64,000 nucleotides of DNA. Source: Balamuthia mandrillaris (taxonomy: Eukaryota > Discosea > Longamoebia > Balamuthiidae). Numbering within the stretch: position 1 is the first letter of the stretch; every line of letters starts with the position of its first letter. Location: the NCBI GenBank assembly GCA_031835245.1, contig JAVKOQ010000067.1, forward strand, positions 151,001-215,000, read 5' to 3'. The notes beneath the pieces are model-generated. The model saw only the letters and a list, made by a program, of their open reading frames with translations, searched no databases and was not told the origin of the DNA. The translations under genes and the position numbers were made by a program. Of this stretch, positions 20,436-33,221 are shown one piece after another.

Positions 20436-22731
20436 TTAGGACGCACTTGTCCACTTGCCCGTGCTTCCATTGGGCGTCTTGTCGTTTTCTTGTTCCTTCG
20501 GAGCGAAAGACCCTGCTTTTTCTCTCTTGTGGTCCGAGATACCTTTTCTTTTCGGAGATAAAGGAGAAGTATCGACCTTCTCCTCTTCGTCGTCTGCGAT
20601 ATCATCCACGGCTTCTTGTCCTTTCTTCTTCTTCTTCAACAGACCATGCGACTTGCCCTTGTTTTCTTTTTGCTTTTCTTTCTCTTTCTCTTTCTCTTTG
20701 GTCTTGCTATCTTTGTCTTTGCTTTTGCCTTTGTTGTTCTTCTCGTTCTCTTTTGCTTTTGGGTCTTGATCCGCAAGCTCCTTCTTGGCCGCTTTCTTTT
20801 GTTTCTTGGTTTCTTTCTTCATTTGCTTGGCTTTCTTTTTGCTGTCTTTCTCCTGCAGACGAGCCGTGTAGAGCTCATCCACACTCCGCAATGCCCATTT
20901 AAACTGTTCTGACTGATGGTTTTAACAGACATTATGAGCTCATAAGTGAGGTTGATGATAACAAGAGGTAATAATGAGACAAGTAAAATGGAAGAGGAAA
21001 CTTTAGAGCATACCTTGTTGCACTGCTTCTTCAATTTCATAAGCTGAGGATATTGTGATATCATTCGCAAAAAGCTGCAAAGCTCCTATAATGATTTCAC
21101 ATCCAAAAAAATAAAATAAGCAAAAAGACCAAAACGGAGAGAATGAGCGAGAAGAGATACCGAAAAAAGATATCCGGACTTGTCCTCGATGAAGAACAAG
21201 AACAGCTTGTAAAAGTTGGTAAAGAGATGGCGCTCCTGAAAGAGCTTGACGAGAACGGGCAGCTGAGCGGCGGCAACATCCGGTCTCTTGCCATCCCGTT
21301 TCTTTCCTTCAGCAGTGGTCCATGCCTGCTTCAAGCCGCTGCGAGAAGGTTGCACGTCGGACATCAGAAACACTTTGGAGAGATACCGCAATCCGTGCAC
21401 GCTTGAAAAATGATTGTGAGCCTGCCTCTCCCAGGTTGCGACGTTAAACATTGGCACAGCTTCGGTAGAAGAGTAAGGCGATAATGAAGAAGAATTTGCT
21501 AGTTGATTTAACTTAGCTTCTTTTAGTTGATGTTGTTGTTGGGGAGATTTCTTCCCAGCTTTCCAGCGATCTTTCTGTTCTCCTTCCTTCTGAGTTGCAA
21601 TTATTGGTGGAGTAGAGGACGACGGAGATGGAGACGGTGCGGATGAATCTGAAGACTGGTTATTGTGATGTTGACGACGTCGCACAGCAAGCAAGCGACC
21701 GGTAACTTCATCTCTTTCCACCTCATGGTCAGAAAGAAGGAGGTTGTACTCTTCCGTTGTGCAAGGGCATATGATTTGCACCAACTTCTCCATCAAAGTT
21801 GGTCCAGAAGAGGTAAAAGATCTGATCTCAGAGGCTAACACAGCGCTGTTAGCTCGCTCCAATGAGGTGGAGGCTGGCTTCGAGGCACTTCCTTTGCGAG
21901 TGCTGCCGGCTTTCTTGTTCAAAAGGTTTTCAAACGTTTTAGCGCCGAACAGAGAAAAGCTGCTGCTCTTCGAGAGAAGTGGAGAGTATGGTGGTTGTTG
22001 TTGCGATGTGGCAGAAGTAGAATTATTGTTGGCAGTTTTGGCTCCATCATGTTCGTTCCCAGTTGCTGGGTCTGTTGTTGTATCATCGGAGGAAGATGCA
22101 GTAGGATGAGAGCCCAATGGAGTTGTGCAAAACAATTCCAAAATGGACTTATGATAACGAAGGCACTCGTGAATCAGCTTCCACGCTTGCCTGTTCTCCT
22201 CTAAGTCTTGACTCTCTTCGCAAATGGTCAACAATCTTTTTGTAAAGTTAATAAGTAAAAATAGCAACATGTATTGGAGGTAGAGAGAGAAGCAAAGGAG
22301 ATACAAACTGGTGGTAAAAGCTTCTATCTTTAGCGATCGTCTCGAAGAATGATTCTTCTTTCATTAAAACCCCAAGGCATGATAGCAAGTCTTTTGAGAA
22401 TAATACTGGTAAGGAGAGAAACGACAAAGAATCATAAAAGAACAATGGCATAGCGTACTCGTTTTAGCCGACGCGAGAAAAGGCAGAGCAAGGTCATCAA
22501 TACCGCTTGAATGATGTTTGCGCAGAATATGTTGAGCTGTTGACAGAGGTCCAGTTATACATCCTAACAACGTTCTCACAACTTTTGTTGAAAGTACCAA
22601 GTGATGTAATTAGGTGCAACAGAAGAAGAAGAAAAGCAAGAAAAAAGAAAAGAAGTTTGATCAGACAAATTCCGTTTAAAGTATCGTCATTCGCTTTCCG
22701 ACGAACAAGACCTTTGAATTTTGTCATCCCA

Positions 22732-22762
<31 letters not shown>

Positions 22763-23382
22763 CAGAAGAGATAGAATGAAAGAACAAGCAAAAAGAGTTA
22801 ATAAAACACGTACGATTTTCCTTGGCATGCTTCTTTTGCCAGACCATTCTTCGCACAAGCATCGCTTTGGCTGATTTGCCATCAACGGTAGTAGCAGCTG
22901 AGGAGGATGTATCTCCTTGTTGCTGTGGCTGATGTTTTTCCTTTGGTGAGGAAGCCCTCTTTGCTTTGTCTGCTGCTTTAGCTTTTTTCTGTTGTCGCTT
23001 GTGCTTTTTAAGAAATGAGTTCGTTTCTTCGTCGGGCAAAGAGTGAGGCGTGTTATAAAGCGGAACAGCGATCATTCGTCGCAACAGATATGACCAATGC
23101 GTGTCATCTTCTGTTAGTTCTCTAAACCGCTTGCAGGTTTCAGAAAGATGCAAAAGGTCCTCTCCCTACGATTAATATAAAGAAAATGAGTTAATTGCTA
23201 TGGTACGACAAAAAACAAGTACGTACTCGTAAGAAACTGAGCACATGTTTTAGTAGGTTATCTGGTAATTTTAACACTAAAGGTTTACCACGAGGCGTTG
23301 CTTGTTTGCTATGTTATTATAGCGTTTAATTATTTGTTGTGAGGATGTAAGAAAGAGGAGAGAGTGAGGGAAGCAGAGAAGC

Positions 23383-23415
<33 letters not shown>

Positions 23416-24616
23416 CTTACACTTCTTCCTCAACAGCGTCAGTTTCGTCTGGCTTGGAGTTCTTGGAGGGAGCTGCCACACTCTTTTTCAATTTGCTCTG
23501 CTGTTAGTTAAAAATAAGGGAAAGTATTAGTTTGTCATAATAATTAATGAAAAACAGCGAAAGAGAGAACCCTAGGAGATTCTTTCGACGCCTTGGGACT
23601 GAGCAATGCACCGTTGCTGCTCTTGTCAGAAGCGGAGGTAGCAGCATCCGAGCCATAATGAAGGTACTTAGTGTGATAAGCATGCCAATCTCTTTGTCCA
23701 AAGTATAACAAGTTGCCAGTTTCAAGAAAGTACTCTGCCAATCTTATCAACGCCTCTGATGCTGAATAGATGCTCTGTTTGTGTTGTTGTCTGGGTTAGA
23801 TACAGGTATAGAAAAGCAAAAGGAAAGAAACGAAGAGAAAAGAAAGCAAAAAGAAGGCGAAGAGTAACCATAATGCTATTGGTGACAGCAATAGCATCTA
23901 AATCTTCAGCAGACGAACCAGAGGAGCCATTATGGTTATCCCTAGAAGGACGTCTTTCCTTGTTATTGTGACCAGCTGTTTCCGTCTTCAGCTTTTCGCC
24001 GACTTTAACTTTCTTACGAGTTGCTTGGCGAGGAGAAGACATAGCAACAGAAGAAGAAGAAACTGGCACGGATTGGGAGAGGGAGGGTTTGCCAGCAGAG
24101 CGAGAATTTCCGGTTGTAGCGTGGAATAACAGCGCTTTGAACAACGCTCCATCATTGGAATAGGCAGAGGAAAGCACAGAGTTGCATAGCTGAAGGAAAA
24201 GACCTTCTAAGTCGAGCACAAACGGATACAATACATGTGGATGCGGATCGAATGTATTTGTGCCGCTGTTGTTTGCTGATGGGGAGGATGGAAATGGAGA
24301 TACAACGAACCAATTGTCGAGTTCATCTCTGATAAGCGAAGCTGTTGAAGAGAAGGAAGAAGAGGACGACGGAGAAGAAGAGGGAGGAGGAGAAAAAGTG
24401 GTGCCGGGAAGAACAACAGCGCCTTGTGGGAAATACCTTTTCTTCATTTTTAGGAGCAGTTGTCGAAGAAAGGCTAAGGCCCGAGATGACATGAATGGAA
24501 GAGCGTTCGCCACTGAAGGTCGTTGCCACTCTTTTGGTATCATTCCTGTCAAGTCCTATTTTTAAAAAAAAATGTTTTAAATACAACGAAAAGTCTAATC
24601 GAAAATAAACGAAATG

Positions 24617-24655
<39 letters not shown>

Positions 24656-25901
24656 AGAGAGAAAGCACCTCATAGATGGGCACAGGCCGCCCATAGCCGT
24701 TGTATGAACATGAGTACTTGAACCATTGCGAGTTTACCAAAACCTTGTAGATCTCATGCAATGCCCACTGTCGTATCATATTTTTGTTGCTTAGCACGAA
24801 CACAAGAAAGTGAAAGAGAAAATATAAGAAGAAACATAATGGTAAAAGTGACAACTTACATTGACATGAGGATGTTTCGTAGTCCAAGCGATTTGCCTAA
24901 GATTGCCCCAAAGGTCAACAGCCATCGTGCGACAATGTTTTCGCAGCGGGTTGTTTACGTTTAGCAACAATTGCAGCAGAATGAACGTTCCAAAAGTGCT
25001 GAGCTCACAGGAGCGATGAGCGATCAACGTCCATGAGGAGTGAGACACGAACCACGTCATGTGCTCTTGAAAGTTGGAATGGATAGAGTCCAATAGTTCC
25101 TTTGTTTTGGGAAAATAAACAATCCAGTAAGTTTAATAAAAGAAATAGTTGTAAAGGGAAAAAAGAAAAGAAAAGAAAAGGGAAAGAAAAACAGAAAGGA
25201 GAAACATAGAAGTAAAGTACATCTTTTTGTTGCATGATAAATTCCAAAGCAGAGCCACTAAGAAAGCTAGTGATGTACTCAGAGTAATAGTGAACGAACA
25301 TCCGGTCTAACGTGTCTTGAACCTGCATGCGTTCCTTCGCGCGAGATGGCCGCCTATGGTTCACCGTTAGTCCTCTTTTTCTTCGGCCATGTTTGTGGTG
25401 CTTTTGCCAAGATGGCTCCAAGTCCTCACTTGACCCAACAAACATCTATTTGAAAGAAAAAAAACGCGCATTTAAAAAAGAATAAGTGATGAACTATGAG
25501 AACTACGAAAGCAGACAGAAGAAAGCAAGAAAATGAGAGAAAGCAACAGATGAAGTGAATACCCTGGAACAACGAAGAATCAAAGCGCGGCTGTAGGGAT
25601 ACACATTCAAAGGAGTGGAGGAGTGCCATGAAGTAACCATTGCGAGTTGATACAAAGCAACAATATCTTTTTTTTTTTTGAAGCAATGGCTTAGAAAAAG
25701 AATGCGAACAAGAACTGGAAAGAACCAGTACCATAGTCGTGACCGTCGTAAAGACTTTGAATAAAATAGTTGCCGTTATTACTCTGTAGCAATGAATACA
25801 TGTTTTGGAAGATCTGAAACAAACAGAAAGCAAAGAAAAAAACAAACAAAAACACAACATAAAAGATAAGAAAACATTAGAAAGAAGAAACGGAGAGAGA
25901 C

Positions 25902-25944
<43 letters not shown>

Positions 25945-26653
25945 AGGAAAGAACAAAGAAATAAGGGAAGAGGGAAGAAGAGAAGAGAACGCTGAAGAGA
26001 AGAGAACGACTAAGAAAAGAGGAAAGAAGAGTGAACCTTCTCACGAATGGAAGGAGACTTGGTTTGCATGAAATAGCTCAACAAGAAACGCCCTTTGTGC
26101 TTCGTGTCAGCCTGTGTTTTAACATAAAATAGTTCAACAATGAAGAGTGAGTTCCTTTTATCAACAGAAAGCAGAGAAGAACAAGCTGCTTGAGGAGGAG
26201 GAGGAAGCAGAAGAAGAAGAAGAAGAAGAAGAAGAAGAAGAAGAAGAAGAAGAACACGAGAAGAAAGCAGACGAAACAAACCCTGCTTTTCAAGTCAGCG
26301 AGCTCAGTGTCTATAACTTCGTTGACATCATAAGCCACGTCAACGTCGTCATTCCGTTGTTGGTCATAGCTCTCCTCCAAGACCTTTTCAACAACAACGA
26401 CAACGACAGCAGCAGCAAAATAATGTAAGCAAAAAAAAAAGTGCAAAAACCACCCAAAAAAAAATAAATAAATAAAAATAAAACGAATCAACAATAAAAA
26501 GATGGGTTTCATGAAAAGATTTACAGGAGCACCAGAAGGGTCCTTGGACAGCCTCCAAAAAGCGTCGTCTTCAGGGGACACGCCCTCCTCGCCCACGCCC
26601 GACGGGCGCAGCGTCAGCGAGTCTTCTCCATCTCCCTTGGTGCCTTTGAACAT
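20436..26653 (-). CDS. Long F-box protein, otherwise unrecognised (multi-exon)
   Basis: About 16 exons on minus, start MFKGTKGDGEDSLTLRPSG at 26653, stop at 20436-20438. The only family signal I trust is an F-box split by an intron at about 23280-23100: LKLPDNLLKHVLSFLR, then DLLHLSETCKRFREL. F-boxes usually bind Skp1 in SCF ubiquitin ligases, so a substrate-adaptor role is plausible. The large N-terminal part (exons at 25750-23550, e.g. WALHEIYKVLVNSQWF, PKEWQRPSVANALPF, LIRLAEYFLETGNLLYFG) and the part after the F-box (VVRTLLGCITGPLSTAQHIL, LLSCLGVLMKEESFFETI) look helical, possibly armadillo-like. The last exon is a highly charged Lys/Glu coiled region. An F-box in the middle of so long a protein is unusual. 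It converges on PARP with only 89 bases between stops. (GA)n runs in its introns are CT on the sense strand. Confidence 0.6.
25906..25940 (-). repeat. (GA)n microsatellite in F-box gene intron
   Basis: GA on plus, CT on the sense strand. Similar runs in other introns of the same gene lie at about 22739-22762, 23386-23413 and 24622-24648. Confidence 0.8.
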
Positions 26654-26850
26654 TTGCTTCGTGGCGCCGTCGTCGTTCTTCTTTTCTTATTCTTTATTTT
26701 TTGGCGTTAAATTGCAATTCGTCTGAAAAAGGTAAAAACTGTGATCAACGTTTTGGATAAATTGGAGATAAGGCATCGGTTAAATTACTAATTGTTAGCG
26801 AACCAATAGGTTTGATTTCGGGTAATTTGGAACCTCCAATCGAATGAATT

Positions 26851-28415
26851 TTATTGATCTATCGGGGTTGATCGTGTGGGCGGTGGCTGGTCCGTGGACT
26901 TGCTGTGTTTGTGTTTGGGTCTTCTCCGTGTTTTGCTCCTGTTTCTCGATTTTTTGTGAACTTGTTGTTGTGGTTCTTGCCCCTGTTCTTGTTCTGGTCG
27001 TTGTTCTTGTTCATCTTCTTTTTCTTTTTCTTCTTCTTCTTCGCCTCCTTCTGATTGTTGTTGTTCTGTTGCCGAACTGGACGAAGCAATCCCTCTCTTT
27101 GGCAGCGTCTCCAGCAAGAATCGCTTCACCTCCGGCATTCTCAACAACAACATGAAGAACGAATGGACCTTACATCTCTCTCCATCGATTTCCACATATA
27201 CAGTCTCTTCCAGTTCCTCCACCACCCTTGCTGCTTCTTCTGTTTCTTTTACCTTTTCCTTGTCCTCTCCTTCCTCCGTCTTTGCTGCAAACAACAAGGC
27301 AGCATCCACCCATTGCAAACGGAGATGATCCGTATCCCGAAAGCTCTCCTTCTCCTCCTCTCTCCTCCTCCGAAAGGCATCTCCCACTTGCGGGTCGTAG
27401 GGCATCGGCACGACGTAAAGCACGTACCTGCTCTTCTCGTTCCACATGCGGAGAGTGTCGGCAAAGTTCGTCTGGAGGGCCATCCGCAGCGCCTCCATTT
27501 GCGGACGGAAGAGACCGGCCGTCTCTTCGGCAAACTCCCGAAGGGCGGTCGCCTCCGGCTGGCCCTTGTCCTGTTCGTCCTCCTTTTTCCCGCCAAAGTT
27601 GAGCCATACCTTGTCTTTCTCTCCTTTGCTGGAACGATCTTCCTCTGCATCAAAAACAAAAACAGAAATAAGAAAATGATTTTCAAAAAAAAATTCAAAA
27701 AAGAAAGAAGAAAAGAAGAGCAAAAGAAAAGGATTAAAGTTGAAGTTTTTTCTTTTTTAAAAAAAAAGAAAAACAAAGAAAAAAAAGGAAGCAGGAAAAG
27801 GCAGAAAAAACAAAAACAACAAATGAAGAAGAGGAAAAACAAGAACAAACCTCCAAGAAGCAAAAAGATGCGGTTGTCATGTGTGGCGTAGGGCAAAATG
27901 CCGGCAGCACGATAACGCTGCAACACAAAGTTTGGCGTTCGTTCGTAAAACTTGAAGCCACGCACCGCTTTGTTTATCTGGCGTCGTTGTCGTTGTGGAG
28001 GGTAGTGCTCCTCCTGGTAATAACGTCTTTGTTTACGGAATGCTCGTCGTCGGCGGTAGGACCTACCCCAGTGCGCCCCTCCTCCAGAGTCACCCTCATG
28101 TGCGTGGTGGTGGTGGTGATGGCCTCGATGACGGTGATCCTGACGCTCTCTTCTATCGCCGTGATGCTCGTTGTCGTGATAATACTCGTCCTCGTGGGAG
28201 CTCCTTCTCCGGGCAGGGGGAGGCCGCTCGTCTCTGAGGTGGCGGTGACGGCGGTCGTCGCTGCGATGGCGATGGTCATCCTCGTGACGACTCCGTTTGC
28301 TCCGACGAGACCAGGAGGAAGAACTCCGTTCCCGCGAACGCTCCCTCCGGCGTTTCCCTTCGTCCCTGCTGCTGCTTCTTCTTCCGTTTTCGCTTCTTCT
28401 TTCTTCTTCTTCCAT
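26851..28415 (-). CDS. Nudix hydrolase domain protein with RS/His-rich N-terminus (452 aa)
   Basis: Two exons: 28415-27851 and 27644-26851, with a 206-base intron (GT..AG) that restores the frame. Residues 1-110 are low complexity: SRERSSSSWSRRSKRSR-type RS repeats and a His run (HRGHHHHHHAHE). The Nudix fold starts near YRAAGILPYATHDNRIFLLLG. The Nudix box reads GGKKEDEQ..EATALREFAEETAG, so REFAEETAG fits RExxEExG, but the first half of the box is stretched and its usual Glu is not at canonical spacing. A Glu/Gln/Lys-rich tail follows. Nudix enzymes hydrolyse nucleoside diphosphates linked to another group. The substrate cannot be read here. RS-type tails suggest a nuclear or RNA-linked setting (inference). 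It diverges from the PP2C gene across a 428-base shared upstream region. Confidence 0.7.
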
Positions 28416-28843
28416 TTTTTTTTAACTTTCTTTTCTTTCTTTTTTGTCCATCTCTTTCGCGTCGTCATGAAATTTTCGAGCTTACGGCTCACTCCTTTTA
28501 TTATGGGTATGTCGACGGTAATACGGATGATGAAGCTGTCGCGTGGAACCTCTGTCCACCTGGAAAGCACCGGAAGGGTGCAGAACCGGGTTGGACGGAT
28601 AGGGGTCAAGAAAGGACGCGTCAGCTTCCAACCGACTGAAGCAAACAAAGGAAAATAAAGATAAATAAAGGGGGGGAAAAGAAAGGAAGGAAGACCAACC
28701 ACAACAGCGAAAGACAACGTTGCGGAGGGGGGAAAACACAATTGTAAGGGGCATCCATTGTACACATAGAAAACTTAAAAAGAAAGACAACCACACATTT
28801 TTTTATTCTGTTTTTTTTTTCCCCCTAACAACGACGGTCGACC

Positions 28844-31800
28844 ATGTGGAGGGAATCGAGCAAACGGCACTTTTTCTACTCTTTTTGCTGCGCGAGTTTG
28901 CTTGGCGTCGTTGCTGCAGCCGCCGCGCCGAACGATGCCCAACAGAGCTCCTCCTCCCCTGAACCCGAGCCGTGGTTCTCGTTCGGCTTCAAGTTCTACC
29001 TTTTGAACGCCTCGATGTGGGCCATTGCCTGTTACTTTATTTATCAACAATTTCAGAGACTGTTTGGAACGGTCGACTCTTCTTCTGCTTCCTCCTCCTC
29101 TGCCTCGTCTGCCTCTGCTGCCATCACAAAGCCAACAACGAGTGCCAAACCTTCTCCGTCTACCACACAGAATAAGGTCTTTCCTCCCGTTCTTTCCTTC
29201 CTTTGGCTTTCTTTTCTGTAACTTTTTAAAAAAATAGGAAGAAGTAAGTGATTTGGCGGCAAAAGTGGAGTCGCTGGTGGCAACCCTAAAGCAGAAATCT
29301 ATCGCGACAGAGAAAGACGAGAAGAGGCAACAAAAATTAGTGTCGGCGTTGCAAAGTCTTCGAGCCACAACGGACTCTGCGCTGAGGACCCTTTCTGTGA
29401 ACGTTAAAGAAGAGGCTGATAAGGAGAAGGCAGAAGAGAAACAGAAACAGCAATCACAACAAACAAAAGGCGAGCAGAAAGAGCAAGAGAAAGAAAAGGA
29501 AAAGGACGAAAGAACAACGGAAAAAGAGTACTATGACGAAGAAGAAGGTGACGACGAAGATGACGACGAGGACGATGACGAGGACGATGAAGTTGATGAC
29601 GACGAAGAAGGCGAAGGTAGTTCTTTGGAATCTTCGATGGGAGAACGCAGCGACTTGGGCTACATTCCTGATACCTCAAAGTCTGGAGCAGGAGCAGGAG
29701 GAAAGGCAAGAGGAAGGAACAGAGTACCCAGCGCCAAAAGAAGGAGAAGAAGGTGGAGAAGGAAGCAGCGGTTGCCCAACGAAGAGAATGGAGTTTCTTC
29801 ACTGGGAGCAACGGCCAAGGGCGCTGGTGTTGTTGGGGTTGGTCCTGAGGAGGAAGGCGCTTCAGCGTCCGAGGAAATCAGTGATGATGTTGAAGGAAGC
29901 GGCTTCGTTGTTCCGCCGAGACTGAAGAAGAAAGGTCTGAGACGACGAAGAAACGTTGCTAAGAAAGGAACAATAGGAGGCAGAGGGCAGGACGAAGGAG
30001 AAGCGGACTCGGAAGGAACACGAACCAACAGCGGTGACGCTGATTCGGACAATGATGTTGTTAATAATGATCATGACAACGGTGATACTGGCACTAGTAG
30101 TGCAACGTTATCCATGACGGAAAGAGAGGAAACATTGAAGTCTCTCCAGCTTCTCGATGAAGAAGCAGACCTTTCCAGCACTGCTGATGATTTCAGCTCG
30201 TTGAGGGCTAGTTTGGATGGATTGAACTTTAGTGGAGGATGGTCTTTGATTGAGAAGGATTCAACAGCATCCAAAGATGAACCAAACGACACAGAGAAGA
30301 AAGAAACTAGCGATGAGAGCAATGACGACAGTCGCAACAACGATGAGCTACGGAGCCTCAAAGAGTCGTTGCTATCGTTCGAGAAGAGTGATGACGAAGG
30401 AGATTCAACTGCTTCACAGGATTCCTCTTTGGATTCTCTGAAAGCACAACTCGGCAATTTTCCTTCCTTTAATTCGCTGTCGTTGGGACAAGTGAAAAGA
30501 GAAGAAGAAGCAGAAGAAGAAGAAGGAGAAGGAGAAAATACGCTCTCTGCACCATTCTCCTTGGGCGGCGAAGAAGAAGGCGGAGGGGGAGGAATGTTTG
30601 ACGATGCCTTTGAACAACTACTGAAAGCCAAACAACAAGCCAACAAAACTTCTGTAAAGAATGTTGCTGATGAGGTTGGGCTGTCTATAAAGGATGGAGT
30701 AAAGCAGACAAACTTCAGTAAGAGAGAAGAAGGCGCTCTGTTGCGGGATTGGGCTGTAAAGGAAGATGAAAACAAAGCTGGCTTGCGCAAAGCGAAAAAG
30801 GCACCCATGGTCTTTGGCTCTAAATCCAAAAAGCAATCCATGATGGAGGTCTCTCTCTCTCTCTCTCTCTTCATGAGTATAACGGAAACAAGTAACTAAA
30901 ACCCATTAATATAGGATGCTCATACTATTCATATTCCGTTCTTCGGAGATGCCAGTCAAGGTCTGGTAGCGGTGCTGGACGGGCATGCAGGCCCTAACGC
31001 CGCCCAAGCTGCTTGCTCTTTGCTTCCCAAGGAGCTGGAAGCCAAGCTGATGGAAGCCACTATGGCCAACGGCGGAGGCTACCCCAGCCAAGACTTGTCT
31101 GCGGTAATGGTAGCCGCCTTTACCGCAGCCGACAGGCAAATGGAAGAGTTTGAGTTTGAGGGATGCACTGCCACTGCTGTATTCATGTGGCACACAGCGG
31201 ATGGAGATAGGTACCTCCAAGCAGCTAATGTTGGTGACTCTGCTGCGTTTCTTAGGTGAGTTTAGATCGTTTGTGTAGGTTTGTCTGTTGTAAAACAGGA
31301 TTGTATGTTATATTTGTTTTTGGCTATTCAATGACTGTCTATGTTCGTGATTTTATAGGCGCAATGGACAAGCCGTCAAGCTTACATACGACCATAAAGT
31401 GACCGACTCCAGAGAGCGAGAGCGAATGACAAGCGAAGGGGTGGAAATTACTCCTGGCAAGACTCGCATCAGCGGTACCTTCTTGTTATTCTCTCTAGTG
31501 ATTGTTCGTTCGCCATTTCAAAGTGCATTTGTTTTAAACGAACTATCATTCAAAACAAACCAAACAAACTAAAGGTCTGGCGGTGAGCAGAGCCTTAGGA
31601 GATCACTTTGTAAAGCAAAACAAGTTGGGAATGACGGCCATCCCGCACGTCAGCCCAGGCGTCCAGCTCACTGATGATGACGACATTCTAATCGTCGCCA
31701 GCGATGGGGTGCGTTTGCCTTTGCTTTACCTCCAACCTATTCTTTCCTTTACCCTCTTCCAGCACAAACAAAATAGCAACGAACTAACCTTTCATCTTTT

Positions 31801-31964
31801 TTTTTTTTTGCAACAAGTTGTGGGATGTAATAGATGGACAAGCAGCAATGGACCTCATAAAGGATCTACCGAATGCCGAGGCGATGGCAGAGCAGCTTAT
31901 GAGTAGAGCCTTGGGCGACCCCGCTTGCAAGGACAATGTCACCATTATAGTTGTCCTTTTGTGA
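28844..31964 (+). CDS. Membrane-anchored PP2C-type Ser/Thr phosphatase (893 aa)
   Basis: Six exons (28844-29176, 29238-30848, 30915-31255, 31359-31474, 31575-31708, 31818-31964) join in frame. The N-terminus has a signal peptide-like segment (FCCASLLGVVAAAAA), then a second hydrophobic segment (FYLLNASMWAIACYFIYQQF) and a coiled coil. About 450 residues of acidic, Ser-rich and basic low complexity follow. The PP2C fold occupies the last 270 residues: SKKQSMMEDAHTI spans the exon 2/3 join, then VAVLDGHAGPNAAQ, ANVGDSAAFL, GLAVSRALGDHFV, LIVASDGLWDVID and the final CKDNVTIIVVLL. All metal-binding Asp motifs are visible. PP2C enzymes are Mg/Mn-dependent phosphatases. Anchoring to an internal membrane is inferred from the N-terminus. 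Confidence 0.85.
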
Positions 31965-32082
31965 AAACAACAAAAAAAAAATGCTGACTGCAATTTAGAC
32001 AAGTGTGTTGAAAGTGGCGGAAAGCGTGCGCGCGTTGCGTTATCTCTTTCGGAAATGAATTCTACGTCTTCGCTTCCATGAT

Positions 32083-32950
32083 TCAAATCTTGACCTGACT
32101 TCCGCGACTGGTTGGTGGGTCGAAAGCGGGGGTGTAGTACAGCGCATCATCTTTTCCGCCTGTGGTGTTCAAATATAAGGGGAGTGAAACTTCAGTGATA
32201 GTAGCAACCTCCATATGCAGAAGTGGATCCATTGGATCGGAGGGAAGGGACAAAACCGTGTGTTGCAAACGGAAAAGACCCAACCAATCAAACAACCCGA
32301 CTCGTGAAGGAAAACTCGCGGCATATTCAGTTTGTGATCACAATACATCTCCGTATTTCAAATTTCAGCTGGGACGGTTTTTCGCTATCTTCAGCTGCCC
32401 ACGTTGGTACATCGCGTCAGCAGATGTTTTCCTTATCTGTAAAAATTACCATTTATCAATTTCAGGTTGACTTACAACTCCAAATTTGGAATACATATCA
32501 TCCCGCATTATTTGAAGTACGCGGTGCATCTCGATAGTTTTGGACAAGTTAGGAAAGCAACATGGGAGATTCCTTCGGAGAGGCTTCCGGTTGGAAGGGA
32601 TCCCGACGCCGCAGTTGTACGGGGCAGAGCGACTCCGTGTACAACACGTCCGAAATACAAGATCTTTTTAAAAAAGGACTAAAAACGGGACGAACAAATG
32701 TTGACTGCCTCTTCCGACCTCCCTCCACAACTCTCCCCTGTCGTGGATCTGCACGGGCCAACCCAGTGCGTCTTTTTATTTTATTTTTTCTACGGGTTTC
32801 AGCATTAGTCGGCTCCATATCACAAAAATTGGAGAACACCTGCCGGTACAGCGCTGATAGGATAACTACCAACACTGCCGCTACTGATATTTTTTTCAAC
32901 GTTTTTTTATTTTTCATTTTGGTTTTCGTTTTGGAACCCAACATAGACCA
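32083..32950 (-). other. Unresolved stretch with coding-like minus-strand pieces
   Basis: The 1.26-kb gap between the PP2C and Zn2Cys6 genes holds several minus-strand segments that look translated but that I cannot join with confidence: a hydrophobic anchor (KKISVAAVLVVILSALYRQ, about 32940-32850), a piece MHRVLQIMRDDMYSKFGV ending at a GTAAGT donor near 32480, and a terminal piece LFDWLGLFRLQHTVLSLP..DALYYTPAFDPPTSRG with a stop at 32083. They could be exons of one small gene, a decayed gene or chance. A TATATAAAG near 32961 on plus may belong to the next gene. Confidence 0.3.
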
Positions 32951-33221
32951 ACCACAAACTTTATATAAAGGAGGAAGACACCGCAATTTTAATTTTTCTT
33001 TTGGGAAGACAGACTGCTAGTCCTTATTTTTGTTTTCCTCCCTGGTCCAGAGCTTTATTTGTTACCCTTACTCTCATCCACTTCTTTTTCATCTTTTCCA
33101 GCGCCGCCCCATTCCTTTTTTCTCCTCCCAGTTTTTTATTTTTTCGAACCAAAAACCTCATCGTTCCGTAGTGCTACTATTTTGTTTCCATCCTCCTTTG
33201 CAAGCGCCACCCCAAAAGACA

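Noticed and set aside
32549-32986. A 145-residue minus-strand ORF as a complete gene
   Set aside because: Its second half has coding-unlike composition and better splice-based readings exist; kept only as an unresolved candidate.
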